From JANXQG01 sp963709175 (GTDB lineage Bacteria; Planctomycetota; Planctomycetia; Pirellulales; Thermoguttaceae): DNA of 64,000 nucleotides. The notes under the pieces were generated by a model. The model saw only the letters and a program-made list of their open reading frames with translations. It was not told the origin of the DNA and did not search any database. The stretch covers positions 310,001 through 374,000 of the forward strand of contig CAVPVK010000014.1 of assembly GCA_963709175.1 (NCBI GenBank), read 5' to 3'. Shown here one piece after another: positions 1 to 9,778 of the stretch. Positions within the stretch are counted from its first letter, which is position 1. Each line of letters begins with the position of its first letter. The position numbers and the translations under genes were made by a program.

Positions 1-1639
1 CGCGTGACTTGTCCGGGGCGAAATCCCACCGCCAACAGCAGGCCGATCTGCTTGGCGCGTTGCTCGATCCCCAACCGGAAAAGCAACACCACGAGCAGTA
101 CTGCCGCGATAATCACGAAGAAGCTGAAATAGAGGAAATAGACCCCGAAGGGCGTCGAGCCGGCAGCAGCCCGCAAGGCCTCGGCCTTGATGGGACGGAA
201 GACGAAATTCTCTGCCGCGGGGTCGAGGTCCAGTTTTCGGGCAAGCGTCGTCGCCGTGATCCCGGCAGCGGGCCGAATCCTCAGCGATGTCGTCCGCCCG
301 AAACGGCTGGCCCAGAGCTTTCGCCCCGTGGCCAGCGATACGAATGCCTTGGGTGTGGCGCCGTACTTCCTCCAGTATTGGTCATCGATCGGCTTGATGC
401 GTTTCGTATCGATCTCGAAGGGCAGGTCCCAGTCCTCAATCGTGTTCTTGTCGGTCAGGCCGCGAACGGTGGGCGTGAGGTCCTTGTCAGCAGCCGCCCC
501 TTCGAGCTTCACGATTGCCGTCAAATGCAGTTCCGCCGTCCGCTCGTGGAGTTGACCGAATTGGCTTTCGGGCTCGAAGTATGCGATGCGGATCGAGTCG
601 CCCACATGGGCCTTCAGGCGTTCGGCTGCCCAACTGTTCAGCGCGATTTCGTTTTCGCCCAACGGCGGCAGTGCGGTGCCGTTGCCGGAGAGAAAGGGCC
701 CTAGCGGCGGCGTTTTCTGAAAATCGATCGCCGTGATGGTCGAGTAGGGGATGTCCGCTTTGCCGTCGACGATGCTGTTGGCCAGGTACGTCAACGTCGG
801 CTGGACGTCGAGCTCGCCGAGTTGGGTGAGGAGCGATTTCTCCACCTCCGGCGGGAAGATCATACGATCGGTCGTGATGTCGATATAGCCCAGCCGCGGC
901 TGGCGAACCTCGACGCCGTAGTCGGCCAGAGCCGGATGCCAAGCCAGGTTCTTCGGCGGGGTCGGCCGAAAGATGGCGTTGATCTTGCCTGGCTCTTGCA
1001 GGACCGACTGCAAAGCGGACAGGGCCACGTAGGCGTTCCGCGGCGCCCGCTGATTCGGTCGCAGGCCGAAGCGTCCAAGCCCTCGGGCGGGAATGATCCC
1101 GACAACCTTTAGCACCCGGTTATCGGTTGACACCTTCTTTCGGCCGAAGGCGCTCTCCGCCGGCACGCCTCCCAACTTGGACAACCAAAGTTTGACCTCG
1201 TCGCCGGTTTTCACGCCCAGCAATTGCGCGGCGGGCTGATTGAGAACGATTTCGTCGCGGGTTGGCAGCGTTGCTGGACCATCGTTGCCCAGCCGCCAGA
1301 ACCGCTCGTCGCAGCCGATAAGGTTGACCTGGTCCAAGCGGGCGCACGCGCCGGGGCAACCGTCTCCATACTCGCGGCATAGAGGATCACAGGGGCCGCG
1401 CCCGGGCCAGAAGTCTTTTCGTCGGCGAGGTCTTCCCGGAAGAAGTGGTCGGCCAAAAGGACCTCGTCAATCCGACCTAACCCGGCAAGCGCCAACGCAC
1501 TAAGGCTACCCTGCATCGAATCGCCCACCAAGAGGGCGCCGGTCAGCACGGCCGTACCGACTGCCACGCCGCAGGCGACCGCCACGTTCATTTTCCAGAA
1601 GTGCCGGGCAGAGATAAGGATGAGTCGAAGGAAAGACAT
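1..1639 (-). CDS. ABC transporter permease (FtsX/MacB-like), partial and frameshifted
   Basis: This is the membrane subunit of an ABC exporter of the FtsX/MacB type; its 3' end lies outside the window. The N-terminus has one membrane helix (AVACGVAVGTAVLTGALLVG), followed by a large extracytoplasmic domain. Near the window edge a second helix (YFLYFSFFVIIAAVLLVVLL) is followed by 'EQRAKQIGLLLAVGF', typical of FtsX permeases. Two frames must be joined near 1340: the first reads from 1639 and the second stays open from about 1337 to position 1. The ATPase gene lies just upstream on the same strand, so the two form an exporter operon, perhaps for lipoproteins or peptides; the substrate cannot be told. 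The break looks like a one-base indel, but true inactivation is possible. Confidence 0.75.
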
Positions 1640-2382
1640 GATTCCATTGTATCTGACACACTCCGTGTGCCGTCAGGATCCGGCACGCGGAACGTGCCGG
1701 AAACATTCACACTTCTCGCAGTTGGCCGGCGTCGAGTTCCAGTCGCCTTTGCAGGAGATCGGCCAGCGCGCTGGCTGTGAGTGACGACGATGAGCATCAT
1801 CGACCGGGTCTCCGGCAGCTCCACCAGCATCCTCCCGACCTGATCGGCCGTGCTGCGGTCGAGGTTGCCGGTCGGCTCATCGGCCAGAAGCAGGTCCGGG
1901 GAATTGATCAGCGCGCGGGCCAGGGCGGCCCTCTGCCGCTCGCCGCCGGAGAGTTCCGCGGGGCGATGGTCGCGCCGGTCGGCCAGCCCAACACGCTCCA
2001 GCAGCATCTCGGCACGCTGGATGGTCTCGTCCGGCAGACGCCCGAGGGGAACGGCAGGCAGCAGCACGTTCTCCACGAGCGAGCATTGCGGCAGCAGATA
2101 GTGGTCCTGGAAGACGAAGCCGATCCGCCGGCTGCGAAAGGCGGCCAGGTCTCGAGGGCGAAGCTCGGCCGGATCAACATCATCCAGCAGCACGCGGCCA
2201 CTGCTGGGCGTTTCCAACGTGCCTAGGATGCTTAGGAGCGTGCTCTTGCCCGATCCGCTGGGTCCCACGATCGCCAGGTTCTGGCCCGCCGCGAGCTCCA
2301 GCGAAACGTCGCGGAGCACGTGCAAGAGATCGGACCGCGTGGGATATTGCTTGTTGAGATTCTCGACCTGGAGCTTGGGCAT
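1588..2382 (-). CDS. ABC transporter ATP-binding protein (LolD/MacB-like)
   Basis: This cytoplasmic ATPase powers the adjacent permease. All nucleotide-binding motifs are visible: Walker A GPSGSGKST (residues 40-48), Q-loop Q92, signature LSGGE (144-148), Walker B LLLADEP (164-170) and switch histidine H202. It resembles the LolD/MacB/FtsE group. The last 60 residues after 'VVTHS' do not look like the family. In another frame the expected tail 'LADLLQRRLELDAGQLREV' ends at a TGA at 1707-1709. So the natural end is probably 1707, with a one-base indel near 1770, and the stretch 1588-1706 read here is out-of-frame intergenic sequence and permease start. Function is confident; the annotated 3' end is not. 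Confidence 0.88.
   Translation of the reverse strand: MPKLQVENLNKQYPTRSDLLHVLRDVSLELAAGQNLAIVGPSGSGKSTLLSILGTLETPSSGRVLLDDVDPAELRPRDLAAFRSRRIGFVFQDHYLLPQCSLVENVLLPAVPLGRLPDETIQRAEMLLERVGLADRRDHRPAELSGGERQRAALARALINSPDLLLADEPTGNLDRSTADQVGRMLVELPETRSMMLIVVTHSQRAGRSPAKATGTRRRPTARSVNVSGTFRVPDPDGTRSVSDTMESCLSFDSSLSLPGTSGK
1640..1706. repeat. Intergenic hairpin repeats between ATPase and permease
   Basis: This short spacer holds two stem-loops: CACAC/GTGTG near 1660, and CCGGCACG/CGTGCCGG at about 1680-1700. They look like small REP-type palindromes. They could attenuate transcription between the ATPase and permease genes; this is inference from the fold alone. Confidence 0.4.
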
Positions 2383-2415
2383 GTGCCCATTATATCACGG
2401 CCGGCCAGTGACGGC

Positions 2416-3904
2416 TCACACGGTGGCGACGGCACGCATGCGTTCGATAGTGGCTTGGGCCGGCTCGGCGAGTTGGCCGTTATGAAAGAACGTGCGATTG
2501 CCCCCCGCCGCCTCGGCCTGCTGCAGCGCCGCTTCCGCGCGGGCGAGCATCGTTTCCGCGGCGTCGGTCTGGATCGCCGTCGCAGCGCCCAGGCTGACCG
2601 TGAATTGCACGGCATGGGCCTCGATCGGCAAGAGGCACCGGGCGATGGCCTGCCGCAAACGCTCGGCCACGCGGATCAGTTCCACGGTGTTTGCGCCGGG
2701 CAGCAACATCCCGAAGGAGGTCTCGTCGTAGCGGGCTCCCAAGTCCATGGCACGGATCGAAGCGGCAAGGAACTGCCCGGCGCTGCGCAAAACCAGGTCG
2801 GGGATATCTGGGCCGAATCGCGTCGACAGACCGGAGAAGTTGTCTATCCGCATCAACAGTACGGCCGGGGCCACCCCGCCGCCGCCATTCCGCCAACCGA
2901 CGGCCGAGGCTGGCGCAGAAATCGTGCTTGGAGTAAAGCCCCGAGACCGCCTGCGGTTCCACTGTCGGCGTCGGGGCGGTCTCTGGTATGGGCGGCGATG
3001 CGGCCGGCTTGATGTCGCACGGTCGGCCGATGGGACGGATCCCCCGGCCGTCATGCCAGCAGCCGCGATTGCGGCCCGCCTCTTTGGCCGCATAAAGCGC
3101 GGCGTCCGCGCGGCGGATCAACGCCGCCACTTCTTCGCCCGGCAGCAAGGCCGCGGCACCGAAGCTCATGGTGACTTGCAGTTCCCCGGGCGACGCCCGA
3201 AAGCGCGCCGATTCGACGGCCTGCCTCGCCCGTTCCAGGGCCCGGATGGCTTCGTCGGCTTCGGTTCCCGGCAGCACTATGGTCATCTCTTCACCGCCGT
3301 AACGGGCGACGAAATCGCTCTCGCGGGCCGATTCTCGCAAGACCCGCGCGGTGCTGCGGAGCACTTCGTCGCCGGTCTGGTGGCCGTAGGCGTCGTTGAA
3401 TCTCTTGAAGTGGTCGATGTCGCCAAGGATCAGCGAGAATGGCCGGCGGCTCCGCTGGAATTCGTCGAAGTATGCCGCCACTTTGTCGTCGAAGGCCCGG
3501 CGGTTCGCCAGGCCGGTCAGAACGTCCGTACGGGCCTCAGCGGCTTTCAAATCCACGAGCCGGGCCTGTTCATTGAGCTTAACTTCCACGGTGCTGAGCT
3601 GCGCCTGCATCGATTGGTTGGCCGCGATCAGTTGCTCAACGGCCGAGATCACGCCCTCCGGCTCGGGAACCCGGTTCGCGGTCAATTCCTGATTGATCTG
3701 TTCAACCCGGCTGCTGTGCTGGCCGACGTTGGTCGCCATATGGCTGGCCAGGTCTTTCAGCCGCGCGAGGACTTCCTTGGCCATGCGTTGCTCTTCCGGC
3801 ACCGCCGCGGCACGGCGGCAGAGGCGCTGGAGCAGCCAACCGGCGCCAGCCCCGCAGGAAATCACGATGATCCCAAATGTCAGATCGCCAAGCATCTCAA
3901 GCAT
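2416..3904 (-). CDS. Membrane-anchored diguanylate cyclase with tandem GGDEF domains (frameshifted)
   Basis: The N-terminal helix (residues 8-27) anchors a coiled-coil linker and a GGDEF domain. That domain has TDVLTGLANRRAF (126-138), an RxxD inhibitory site at 194-197 and active-site GGEEM at 203-207, so it should make cyclic di-GMP and be product-inhibited. After a linker a second GGDEF-like domain follows. Its signature is replaced by 'RYDETSFGMLLPG', so it is probably inactive and regulatory. The second domain is read in a different frame from about 2875, at a G/C-rich run, and ends at 2416 with 'RMRAVATV'. In the first frame alone the protein would end at 2480 with a scrambled tail. The shift is probably an assembly indel. 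The signal sensed is unknown. Confidence 0.82.
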
Positions 3905-4117
3905 AACTTAAACCGCTTCAGAGGCCCCTTCCCGCCAAATCCAAGAACCACTCGCGTGTGCGCGAGGCCGATAGCTCCCACCACAAGTGCTCAGAGAAGG
4001 ATAGGTTCGACTTTCGCATAGCGCCGGATAAAAGACATGCGCAAAATGCTTGTCCAGCCCCCCGACCGGCCGTTAAGGCGGGCACAACCGGCGTTATCGG
4101 GAAACGCGGCTGCAAGT

Positions 4118-4146
4118 TTGCAAGCGCCAGGACGCCATGTTATACT
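4118..4146 (+). promoter_or_regulatory. Sigma-70 type promoter for the DUF1080-ThuA gene
   Basis: A -35 box TTGCAA (4118-4123) and a -10 box TATACT (4141-4146) are separated by exactly 17 bases, about 117 bases upstream of the start codon at 4264. The rest of the 3905-4263 spacer shows no convincing gene. Confidence 0.6.
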
Positions 4147-4263
4147 GCCTTCACTTTGAAGCTATTTCAAAAATAGCCGCGACGGGGGCATCCTGACATA
4201 CGACGCGGCAGTTCCTGAAACGGCTTGTCATTTCACTTACCGCTAGGATTCTGGAGACTCATC

Positions 4264-5883
4264 ATGAACCACAACGGCAGTAATTCCGTGCTGCGCAGGC
4301 ATCTTTGGCTGGCGTCATGCCTGGGAATCGTCGTAGGGCTGGCCGCGCTGGCGGCGCGGGCCGAATCGCCGGCTACCGATGCCGAGGGCTTCCGCTCGAT
4401 CTTCGACGGCAAGACTTTGGATGGCTGGGACGGCGATCCAAGACTCTGGTCGGTACATGACGGCTGCATTAACGGCCAGACGTCCAAGGAAAACCCCGCC
4501 ACCTACAACACGTTTCTCATCTGGCGGGGCGGCAAGCCGGGAGACTTCGAGCTCAAGGTCGAGTTCCGCATGCCCAACGAGGGCTTCACCAACTCCGGCG
4601 TGCAGATCCGCAGTTGGGAAGGCCCCAAGAAGTGGCAAGTCAGCGGCTACCAGCCCGACATGGACAACTCCGACCACTACGTCGGCACGTGCTACGGGGA
4701 GAACTTCCGCGGTGAACTGGCTGGCCGCGGCGAGAAAGTGACGATCGGCGCCGACGGCAAGCACACGGTGGATCGTTTTGCCGATGAGGCAGAATTGGCC
4801 AAGTTCATCAAGCACCGCCAGTGGAACGAGTACGACATCACCGCCCGCGGCAACCGCATCATCGAGAAGGTCAACGGCCACTTGATGTGCGAACTGATCG
4901 ATAACGACAAGGTGGCCCGCAAGGACGGCATCATCGCCTTGCAGATCCACGCCGGCCCGCCCATGAAAGTGCAGTTCCGCAACTTCCGCTTCAAGGAGTT
5001 GAAACACGACAATCCGATGAAGGCAGACGCGAAGAAGAAGATCGTCTTTCTCGCTGGCAGCCCCAGCCACGGGTATGCCCAGCATGAACACCATGCTGGC
5101 TGCATGCTCCTGGCCAAGTGCATCCGCGAGAACGTGCCGGAGGCCGATGCGGTCGTCTACGACGGTTGGCCAAACGACCCGCACGCCCTGGACGACGCCG
5201 CCACCGTAGTCATGTATTGCGACGGCGGAGGCGGCCACCTGGTGATGCGCCATCTCGACGAGTTCGACGCCCTGGCCCGCAAGGGCGTGGGGCTAGCCTG
5301 CATCCACTATGCGGTCGAGGTTCCCAAGGGCAAGGCGGGCGATCTGATGAAGAGCTGGATCGGCGGCTATTTCGAGGAGTTCTGGTCGGTCAATCCCGAT
5401 TGGAAGGCCGATTACCGTACGTTCCCCGCGCACCCTGTGGCCCGCGGCGTGCATCCGTTCAAAATCAACGACGAATGGTACTTTCACATGCGTTTTGCCG
5501 ACAACATGAAAGGCGTTACGCCGATCCTCACGGCGATTCCGCCGGACGAGGTGCATCGGCCGGGCAACGACGCCCACGGCGCGAACCCGCACGTCTTTGC
5601 CCGCAAGGGCATGCCCGAGCACATGGCCTGGGCCTACGAACGACCGGACGGCGGCCGCGGCTTCGGCTTCACGGGGGCGCATTACCACTGGAACTGGGGT
5701 TGCGACAGTTTCCGCACTGTGGTCCTCAACGGCATCGTCTGGACGGCCGGATTGGAAGTGCCCGCCGACGGCGTGTCTTCAAAGACGCCGACGTATGAGG
5801 ACTTGGTGGAGAACCTCGACAACAAGCAGGGAAAGACGAGTCCTGAGGAGGTGAAGAAGATCCTGGAGGGGTTCAAGAAGTGA
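4264..5883 (+). CDS. Secreted DUF1080 (3-keto-disaccharide hydrolase) and ThuA domain protein
   Basis: The protein has two parts. A signal peptide (HLWLASCLGIVVGLAALAARA) leads into a DUF1080 concanavalin-like domain at about residues 35-245, seen in 'FRSIFDGKTLDGWDG' and 'FTNSGVQIRS'. The second half, from about residue 260, is a ThuA-like domain (IVFLAGSPSHGYAQHEHHAG, GGHLVMRHLDEFDALARKG), a glutamine-amidotransferase-like fold. Both occur in periplasmic sugar-utilisation proteins of planctomycetes; DUF1080 members are linked to 3-keto-sugar hydrolysis. Their fusion suggests one periplasmic enzyme in carbohydrate breakdown. An ATG at 4264 with an upstream GGAG was preferred to the longer TTG start at 4225, because the signal peptide then begins at the N-terminus. 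The frame is intact throughout. Confidence 0.88.
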   Translation: MNHNGSNSVLRRHLWLASCLGIVVGLAALAARAESPATDAEGFRSIFDGKTLDGWDGDPRLWSVHDGCINGQTSKENPATYNTFLIWRGGKPGDFELKVEFRMPNEGFTNSGVQIRSWEGPKKWQVSGYQPDMDNSDHYVGTCYGENFRGELAGRGEKVTIGADGKHTVDRFADEAELAKFIKHRQWNEYDITARGNRIIEKVNGHLMCELIDNDKVARKDGIIALQIHAGPPMKVQFRNFRFKELKHDNPMKADAKKKIVFLAGSPSHGYAQHEHHAGCMLLAKCIRENVPEADAVVYDGWPNDPHALDDAATVVMYCDGGGGHLVMRHLDEFDALARKGVGLACIHYAVEVPKGKAGDLMKSWIGGYFEEFWSVNPDWKADYRTFPAHPVARGVHPFKINDEWYFHMRFADNMKGVTPILTAIPPDEVHRPGNDAHGANPHVFARKGMPEHMAWAYERPDGGRGFGFTGAHYHWNWGCDSFRTVVLNGIVWTAGLEVPADGVSSKTPTYEDLVENLDNKQGKTSPEEVKKILEGFKK

Positions 5884-6197
5884 GGGTGTCGAGCACTCGC
5901 TTCCTTCCCAAGTGATATTGCGGCATCCAACCGAAGAATTGAGACACGGCGCTTGCGTCGGGTAAAACCTGGACCACATCGACCGCGTTCCCGATCTGTG
6001 CGGCACGCGATCTGTGTGGCACGCTGAAGGGCGGCTGGGACGGTCAGCGCAAACTTGCAACGACGAGGGTCGGCTGCCACATGTATGAACTTCGAAACAA
6101 CCTGTGGAGCCACCGCCAAGTTGTCCCCGCCTGCCCGAAGCGTTGAAGCAGGGCCTTCCGTCTTCCCTAATACGCCTGCTCCTGCTAGGCTTAACGG
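5884..6197. other. Intergenic region, no gene recognised
   Basis: About 310 bases between two same-strand genes. There is a short imperfect repetition of 'CGATCTGTG' with flanking 'GGCACGC' near 5990-6025. I see no convincing gene, RNA or terminator. Confidence 0.4.
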
Positions 6198-8172
6198 ATG
6201 CTTCCTCCCGCCGAAATTCTCGGGCCCAGTGGCCGCATTGCCGCGCGGCTGCCGAACTACGAACATCGCGACGAGCAACTGGCCATGGCCGACGCCGTGG
6301 CCGATGCGATCCAGAATCGCCATCACCTGGTGGTCGAAGCGGGCACTGGCGTGGGCAAGAGCTTCGCCTATCTCGTACCCGCCATCCTGGCCACTGCGGA
6401 AAAGTCGCCCGACGATGATTCGCCCCGGCGCGTCGTCATCTCCACCCACACCATCAGCCTTCAGGAGCAACTGCTCACCAAGGACATCCCGCTCCTGCGG
6501 AGCGTGATGCCCGTTGAATTCACCGCCGTGCTCGTCAAGGGCCGCCACAACTACCTCAGCCTGCGGCGGATGAAAAACGCCCTGAGCCGCGCCGTGGGGC
6601 TGTTCAACGAAGAGGAAGAATACGAACAGCTCCGCGAGATCGACACTTGGGCCCGCGACACTCGCGACGGTTCTCTGGCCGACCTCCCTTACAAACCGCT
6701 GCCCGCGGTCTGGGAGGAAGTCGCCAGCGATTCTTCCAACTGCATGGGCCGCAAGTGCCCGCAGAACGCTGCGTGCTTCTACTACATGGCCCGGCGGCGG
6801 ATGAGCCATGCCCAGATCCTCGTCGTCAACCATGCCCTATACTTTACCGACTTGGCCCTCCGCATGAGCGGGCCCGCCAGCCTGCTGCCCCGGCACGACA
6901 TCGTGATCTTTGACGAGGCCCATACGTTGGAAGCGGTGGCCGGCGATCATCTCGGCCTGCGGCTCACCAGCGGCCAGGTGGAGTTCACATTGCGGCGGCT
7001 CTACAACGACCGCAGCAATAAGGGGCTCTTGGCCCGGGCCGGCTTCCGCGAGGCCCAGGAGCAGGTGATTGACTGCCACCACCGCGCCCATCACTTCTTT
7101 GAAGAAGTCGAACAATGGCTTGCCCGGCAGAAAGGCGGCAATGGCCGCGTCCGCGAACCCCACATCGTGGAGAACGCCCTGAGCGAAGGGCTGGGAAAGC
7201 TCGGCCGGCTGGTCCGCCAGCAGGCCAAGACGATCGAGAAGGCCGAGGAACGGCAGGACTTCACCGCCGCCGCCGCCCGGCTGGCGAGCCTCGCGGAGGG
7301 GCTCGACCAGTGGAACGCCCAGCAGATAGCGGAGGCCGTCTACTGGATCGAGGCCGTGCGGACGCGCCGAGGGCAGCGGATCTCGTTGGCCGCCACGCCC
7401 GTCGACATCGGTCCCATCCTCCGCGAGCAGCTTTTCGGCAAGGTGCCCACAGTGGTGATGACCAGCGCCACGCTGGCCACCGCGGGCAAGTTCAATTTCT
7501 TTCAGTCCCGCGTGGGACTGACGCAGTCCGCCGCGCTCAGCCTGGGCAGCCCCTTCAACTACCAGCAGCAGGCCGAGCTGGTCCTCCTGGAAGGCATGCC
7601 CGACCCCAGCAGCGAGGCGGCCCGCTACGAGCCGGCGGCGATCTCCATGATCCAGCGCTATGTCGGCGCGGACCGAAGGCCGGGCGTTCGTGCTCTTCAC
7701 CAGTTATGAGATGATGCGCCGCGCCGTGACGGCCCTCACGCCCTGGCTTGCCGAGCAGAACCTGGCCCTCTACAGCCAGGCCGACGGCACGCCGCGGACG
7801 CAGATGATCGAGCGCTTCAAGGCCAACCCCCGCGGCGTGCTCTTTGGCGTCGACAGTTTCTGGCAGGGCGTCGACGTGCCGGGCGACGCCCTGGTGAACG
7901 TGATCATCACGCGGCTGCCCTTCAGCGTGCCGGACCGGCCGCTGCTGGAAGCCCGTCTGGACGCCATCCGCGCCGCCGGCGGCAATCCCTTTCGCGATTA
8001 CCAACTGCCGGAGGCGATCTTGAAGCTCAAGCAGGGCTTTGGCCGCTTGATCCGCACGCGCCGCGACCAGGGGATGGTGGTGATCCTCGATCCACGCGTG
8101 CGGACGAAGCCATACGGACGGATGTTCCTCGACTCGTTGCCCAAGTGCCGGCAAGTGGTGGAACGACCGTGA
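6198..8172 (+). CDS. dinG: DinG/XPD-family ATP-dependent DNA helicase (frameshifted)
   Basis: A superfamily 2 helicase of the DinG/XPD type, which unwinds DNA 5' to 3' during repair and R-loop removal. The Walker A motif is AGTGVGKS (residues 48-55) and the DEAH box is in IFDEAHTLE (about 239). Cysteines at 182, 187 and 193 (NCMGRKCPQNAACF) match the iron-sulphur insertion of this family. The second RecA-like half continues in another frame from about 7675 (TEGRAFVLFTSYEMM) through 'VDSFWQGVDVPGD' and 'GFGRLIRTRRDQG' to 8172. The first frame alone stops at 7709 in unrelated residues. The total, about 657 codons, fits DinG. The shift is probably an indel error, because both halves are well conserved. 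Confidence 0.85.
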
Positions 8173-8180
8173 ACCTAGTA

Positions 8181-8256
8181 AAACGGAATTTATTCCGTTC
8201 ATACGAAGTGGAATTTGATTCGTTTGCTGTAAACGGAATAAATTCGGTTCTACGAA
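8181..8256. repeat. Pair of AT-rich repeats between genes
   Basis: Two similar 26-27 base units occur at 8181-8207 and 8231-8256. Each begins AAACGGAAT and ends TACGAA, and the first contains the palindrome AACGGAATTTATTCCGTT. They fill the gap between the helicase and the oxidoreductase and differ sharply in base composition from the flanking genes. They look like a dispersed intergenic repeat and may act as a weak terminator. Confidence 0.55.
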
Positions 8257-8266
8257 ACTACTTCCC

Positions 8267-9439
8267 ATGAAAATCTACCGTGTTGGCCTTCTCGGTTTCG
8301 GAATGATCGGCCGCGTGCACGCCTACGGCTACGCGACGCTGCCGTTTTTCTGCGATCCCCCGCCGCTGCGGGCGAGGGTCACTCACGTCGTCACCGGCCG
8401 GGCGGAAACGGCCGAAAAGGCCCGGCTGCTGCTGGGGGCCGACGTCGCGGCTACCGATTTCCGCGCGGTGACCGAGAATCCCGAGATCGACATCGTCCAC
8501 ATCTGCACGCCCAACAATCGCCATTGCGAGGCCCTGCTCTCGGCCATGGAACGGCAAAAGCACATTTATTGCGACAAACCGCTCTGCGCCAGTTGGGATG
8601 AGGCCCGGCAGATCGCCGCCGCGTTGGATAATTATCGGGGCACGGCACAGATGACGTTCCAGAATCGGTTCTTTCCCGCCACGCTGCGAGCGAAGCAGTT
8701 GATCGACGAAGGCCGCTTGGGCCGGCTGCTTCAATTCCGCGCCGCCTATCTGCACGCCGGCAGCGCCGATCCCGCCGCCCCGCTCCGCTGGAAGCTCTCG
8801 GCGGCGGCGGGCGGAGGCGTGATCGCCGATCTGGCCTCGCATGTCTTGGACCTGCTCGAACATCTGGCCGGGCCGATCGAAACGGTGCTGGCCGAGACCC
8901 ACACGGCGTACGCGCAGCGGCCCTCGGAGGAAGACGCGGCCCGGAGCACGGTGGTGGACGCCGAGGATTGCGTGTTGATCCTGGCCCGGCTGCGGTCGGG
9001 CGTGCCCGGCACGATCGAGGCGACGAAGATCGCCACCGGCGCGGAAGACGAGTTGCGGATCGAGATCCACGGCGCGCGAGGGGCGGTGCGCTTCAACCTC
9101 ATGGATCCGCACCACCTGGAATTTTACGACGCGGCGGCCGCCGACCGGCCCTTGGGCGGCGAACGGGGCTGGTGCCGCATCGACACCGGCCGCCGTTATT
9201 TGCCGCCCGACACGAGTTTTCCCAGTCCCAAGGCGGCTATTGGCTGGACCCGCGGTCACGTGGCCTGCCTGGCGAATTTTCTGCAGGCGGTCGCCCAGGG
9301 GCGTATGACGGATCCCGATCTACGGCAAGGCGTCCGCGTGCAACAACTGATGGAATGCGTGAGGCAATCGGCCCGGCTACGACAGTGGGTGACCGTGGAA
9401 GGACAGGAAGCCTCTGCTGCCGGACCAAAAAAACCGTGA
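8267..9439 (+). CDS. Gfo/Idh/MocA family NAD(P)-dependent oxidoreductase
   Basis: A cytoplasmic sugar or inositol type dehydrogenase of 390 residues. The Rossmann motif G10-F-G-M-I-G15 lies in 'VGLLGFGMIGRVHAYG'. The family lysine is in 'YCDKPLCASWDEA' near residue 103 (the usual EKP appears as DKP). The C-terminal alpha/beta domain contains 'AAGGGVIADLASHVLDLLEHL'. Planctomycetes carry many paralogues that oxidise or reduce diverse sugars, often with DUF1080 proteins such as the one at 4264, so a role in sugar metabolism is reasonable; the substrate cannot be named. The frame is intact, and the start follows the repeat-rich spacer directly. Confidence 0.88.
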   Translation: MKIYRVGLLGFGMIGRVHAYGYATLPFFCDPPPLRARVTHVVTGRAETAEKARLLLGADVAATDFRAVTENPEIDIVHICTPNNRHCEALLSAMERQKHIYCDKPLCASWDEARQIAAALDNYRGTAQMTFQNRFFPATLRAKQLIDEGRLGRLLQFRAAYLHAGSADPAAPLRWKLSAAAGGGVIADLASHVLDLLEHLAGPIETVLAETHTAYAQRPSEEDAARSTVVDAEDCVLILARLRSGVPGTIEATKIATGAEDELRIEIHGARGAVRFNLMDPHHLEFYDAAAADRPLGGERGWCRIDTGRRYLPPDTSFPSPKAAIGWTRGHVACLANFLQAVAQGRMTDPDLRQGVRVQQLMECVRQSARLRQWVTVEGQEASAAGPKKP

Positions 9440-9453
9440 TTGCGAAACGGCCG

Positions 9454-9615
9454 TTAATGGATCGTTTCGCATTTTCGTACCTTCGGAGTTTCGCGGTCCT
9501 GGAGCCGCTCAATCGCCCCTTTGTCGCGACGGGCTTGGACCAGGATCTCGCCGACCAAGCCACAGACCCCAAGAAATGTCAACGGCAGCACGATTTGAAT
9601 GACTTCCAGCGACAT
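9454..9615 (-). CDS. Small single-helix membrane protein, hypothetical
   Basis: An ATG at 9615 opens a 53-residue frame ending with TAA at 9454. It begins MSLEVIQIVLPLTFLGVCG, giving one hydrophobic helix near the N-terminus, followed by a charged tail (QARRDKGAIERLQDRETP). The composition suits a small inner-membrane protein. It lies just downstream of the pseudopilin gene on the same strand and could be co-transcribed. I do not recognise a family. Confidence 0.4.
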   Translation of the reverse strand: MSLEVIQIVLPLTFLGVCGLVGEILVQARRDKGAIERLQDRETPKVRKCETIH

Positions 9616-9778
9616 GCGTCCAAACTCAGAGGTTTCGCGTTGGGGTCTTAGGTGTCAAGATAGAATAACTATCGACCCGCCGCGAAGCATGGCTGGAGTG
9701 CGATTTCGATCGGCAATCTAATGATTACCCGCGCTTTAAGTGGCGCAAGCAGAGGAGTTTGCGCAGACTGTTCGGCAC

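Noticed and set aside
1340..2875. Programmed ribosomal frameshifting in the ABC and GGDEF genes
   Set aside because: No shared slippery heptamer or downstream structure was seen, and similar breaks occur in unrelated genes throughout, which fits sequencing indels better.
2747..4021. A 424-codon plus-strand frame opposite the GGDEF gene
   Set aside because: No domain pattern. The opposite strand carries clear GGDEF motifs.
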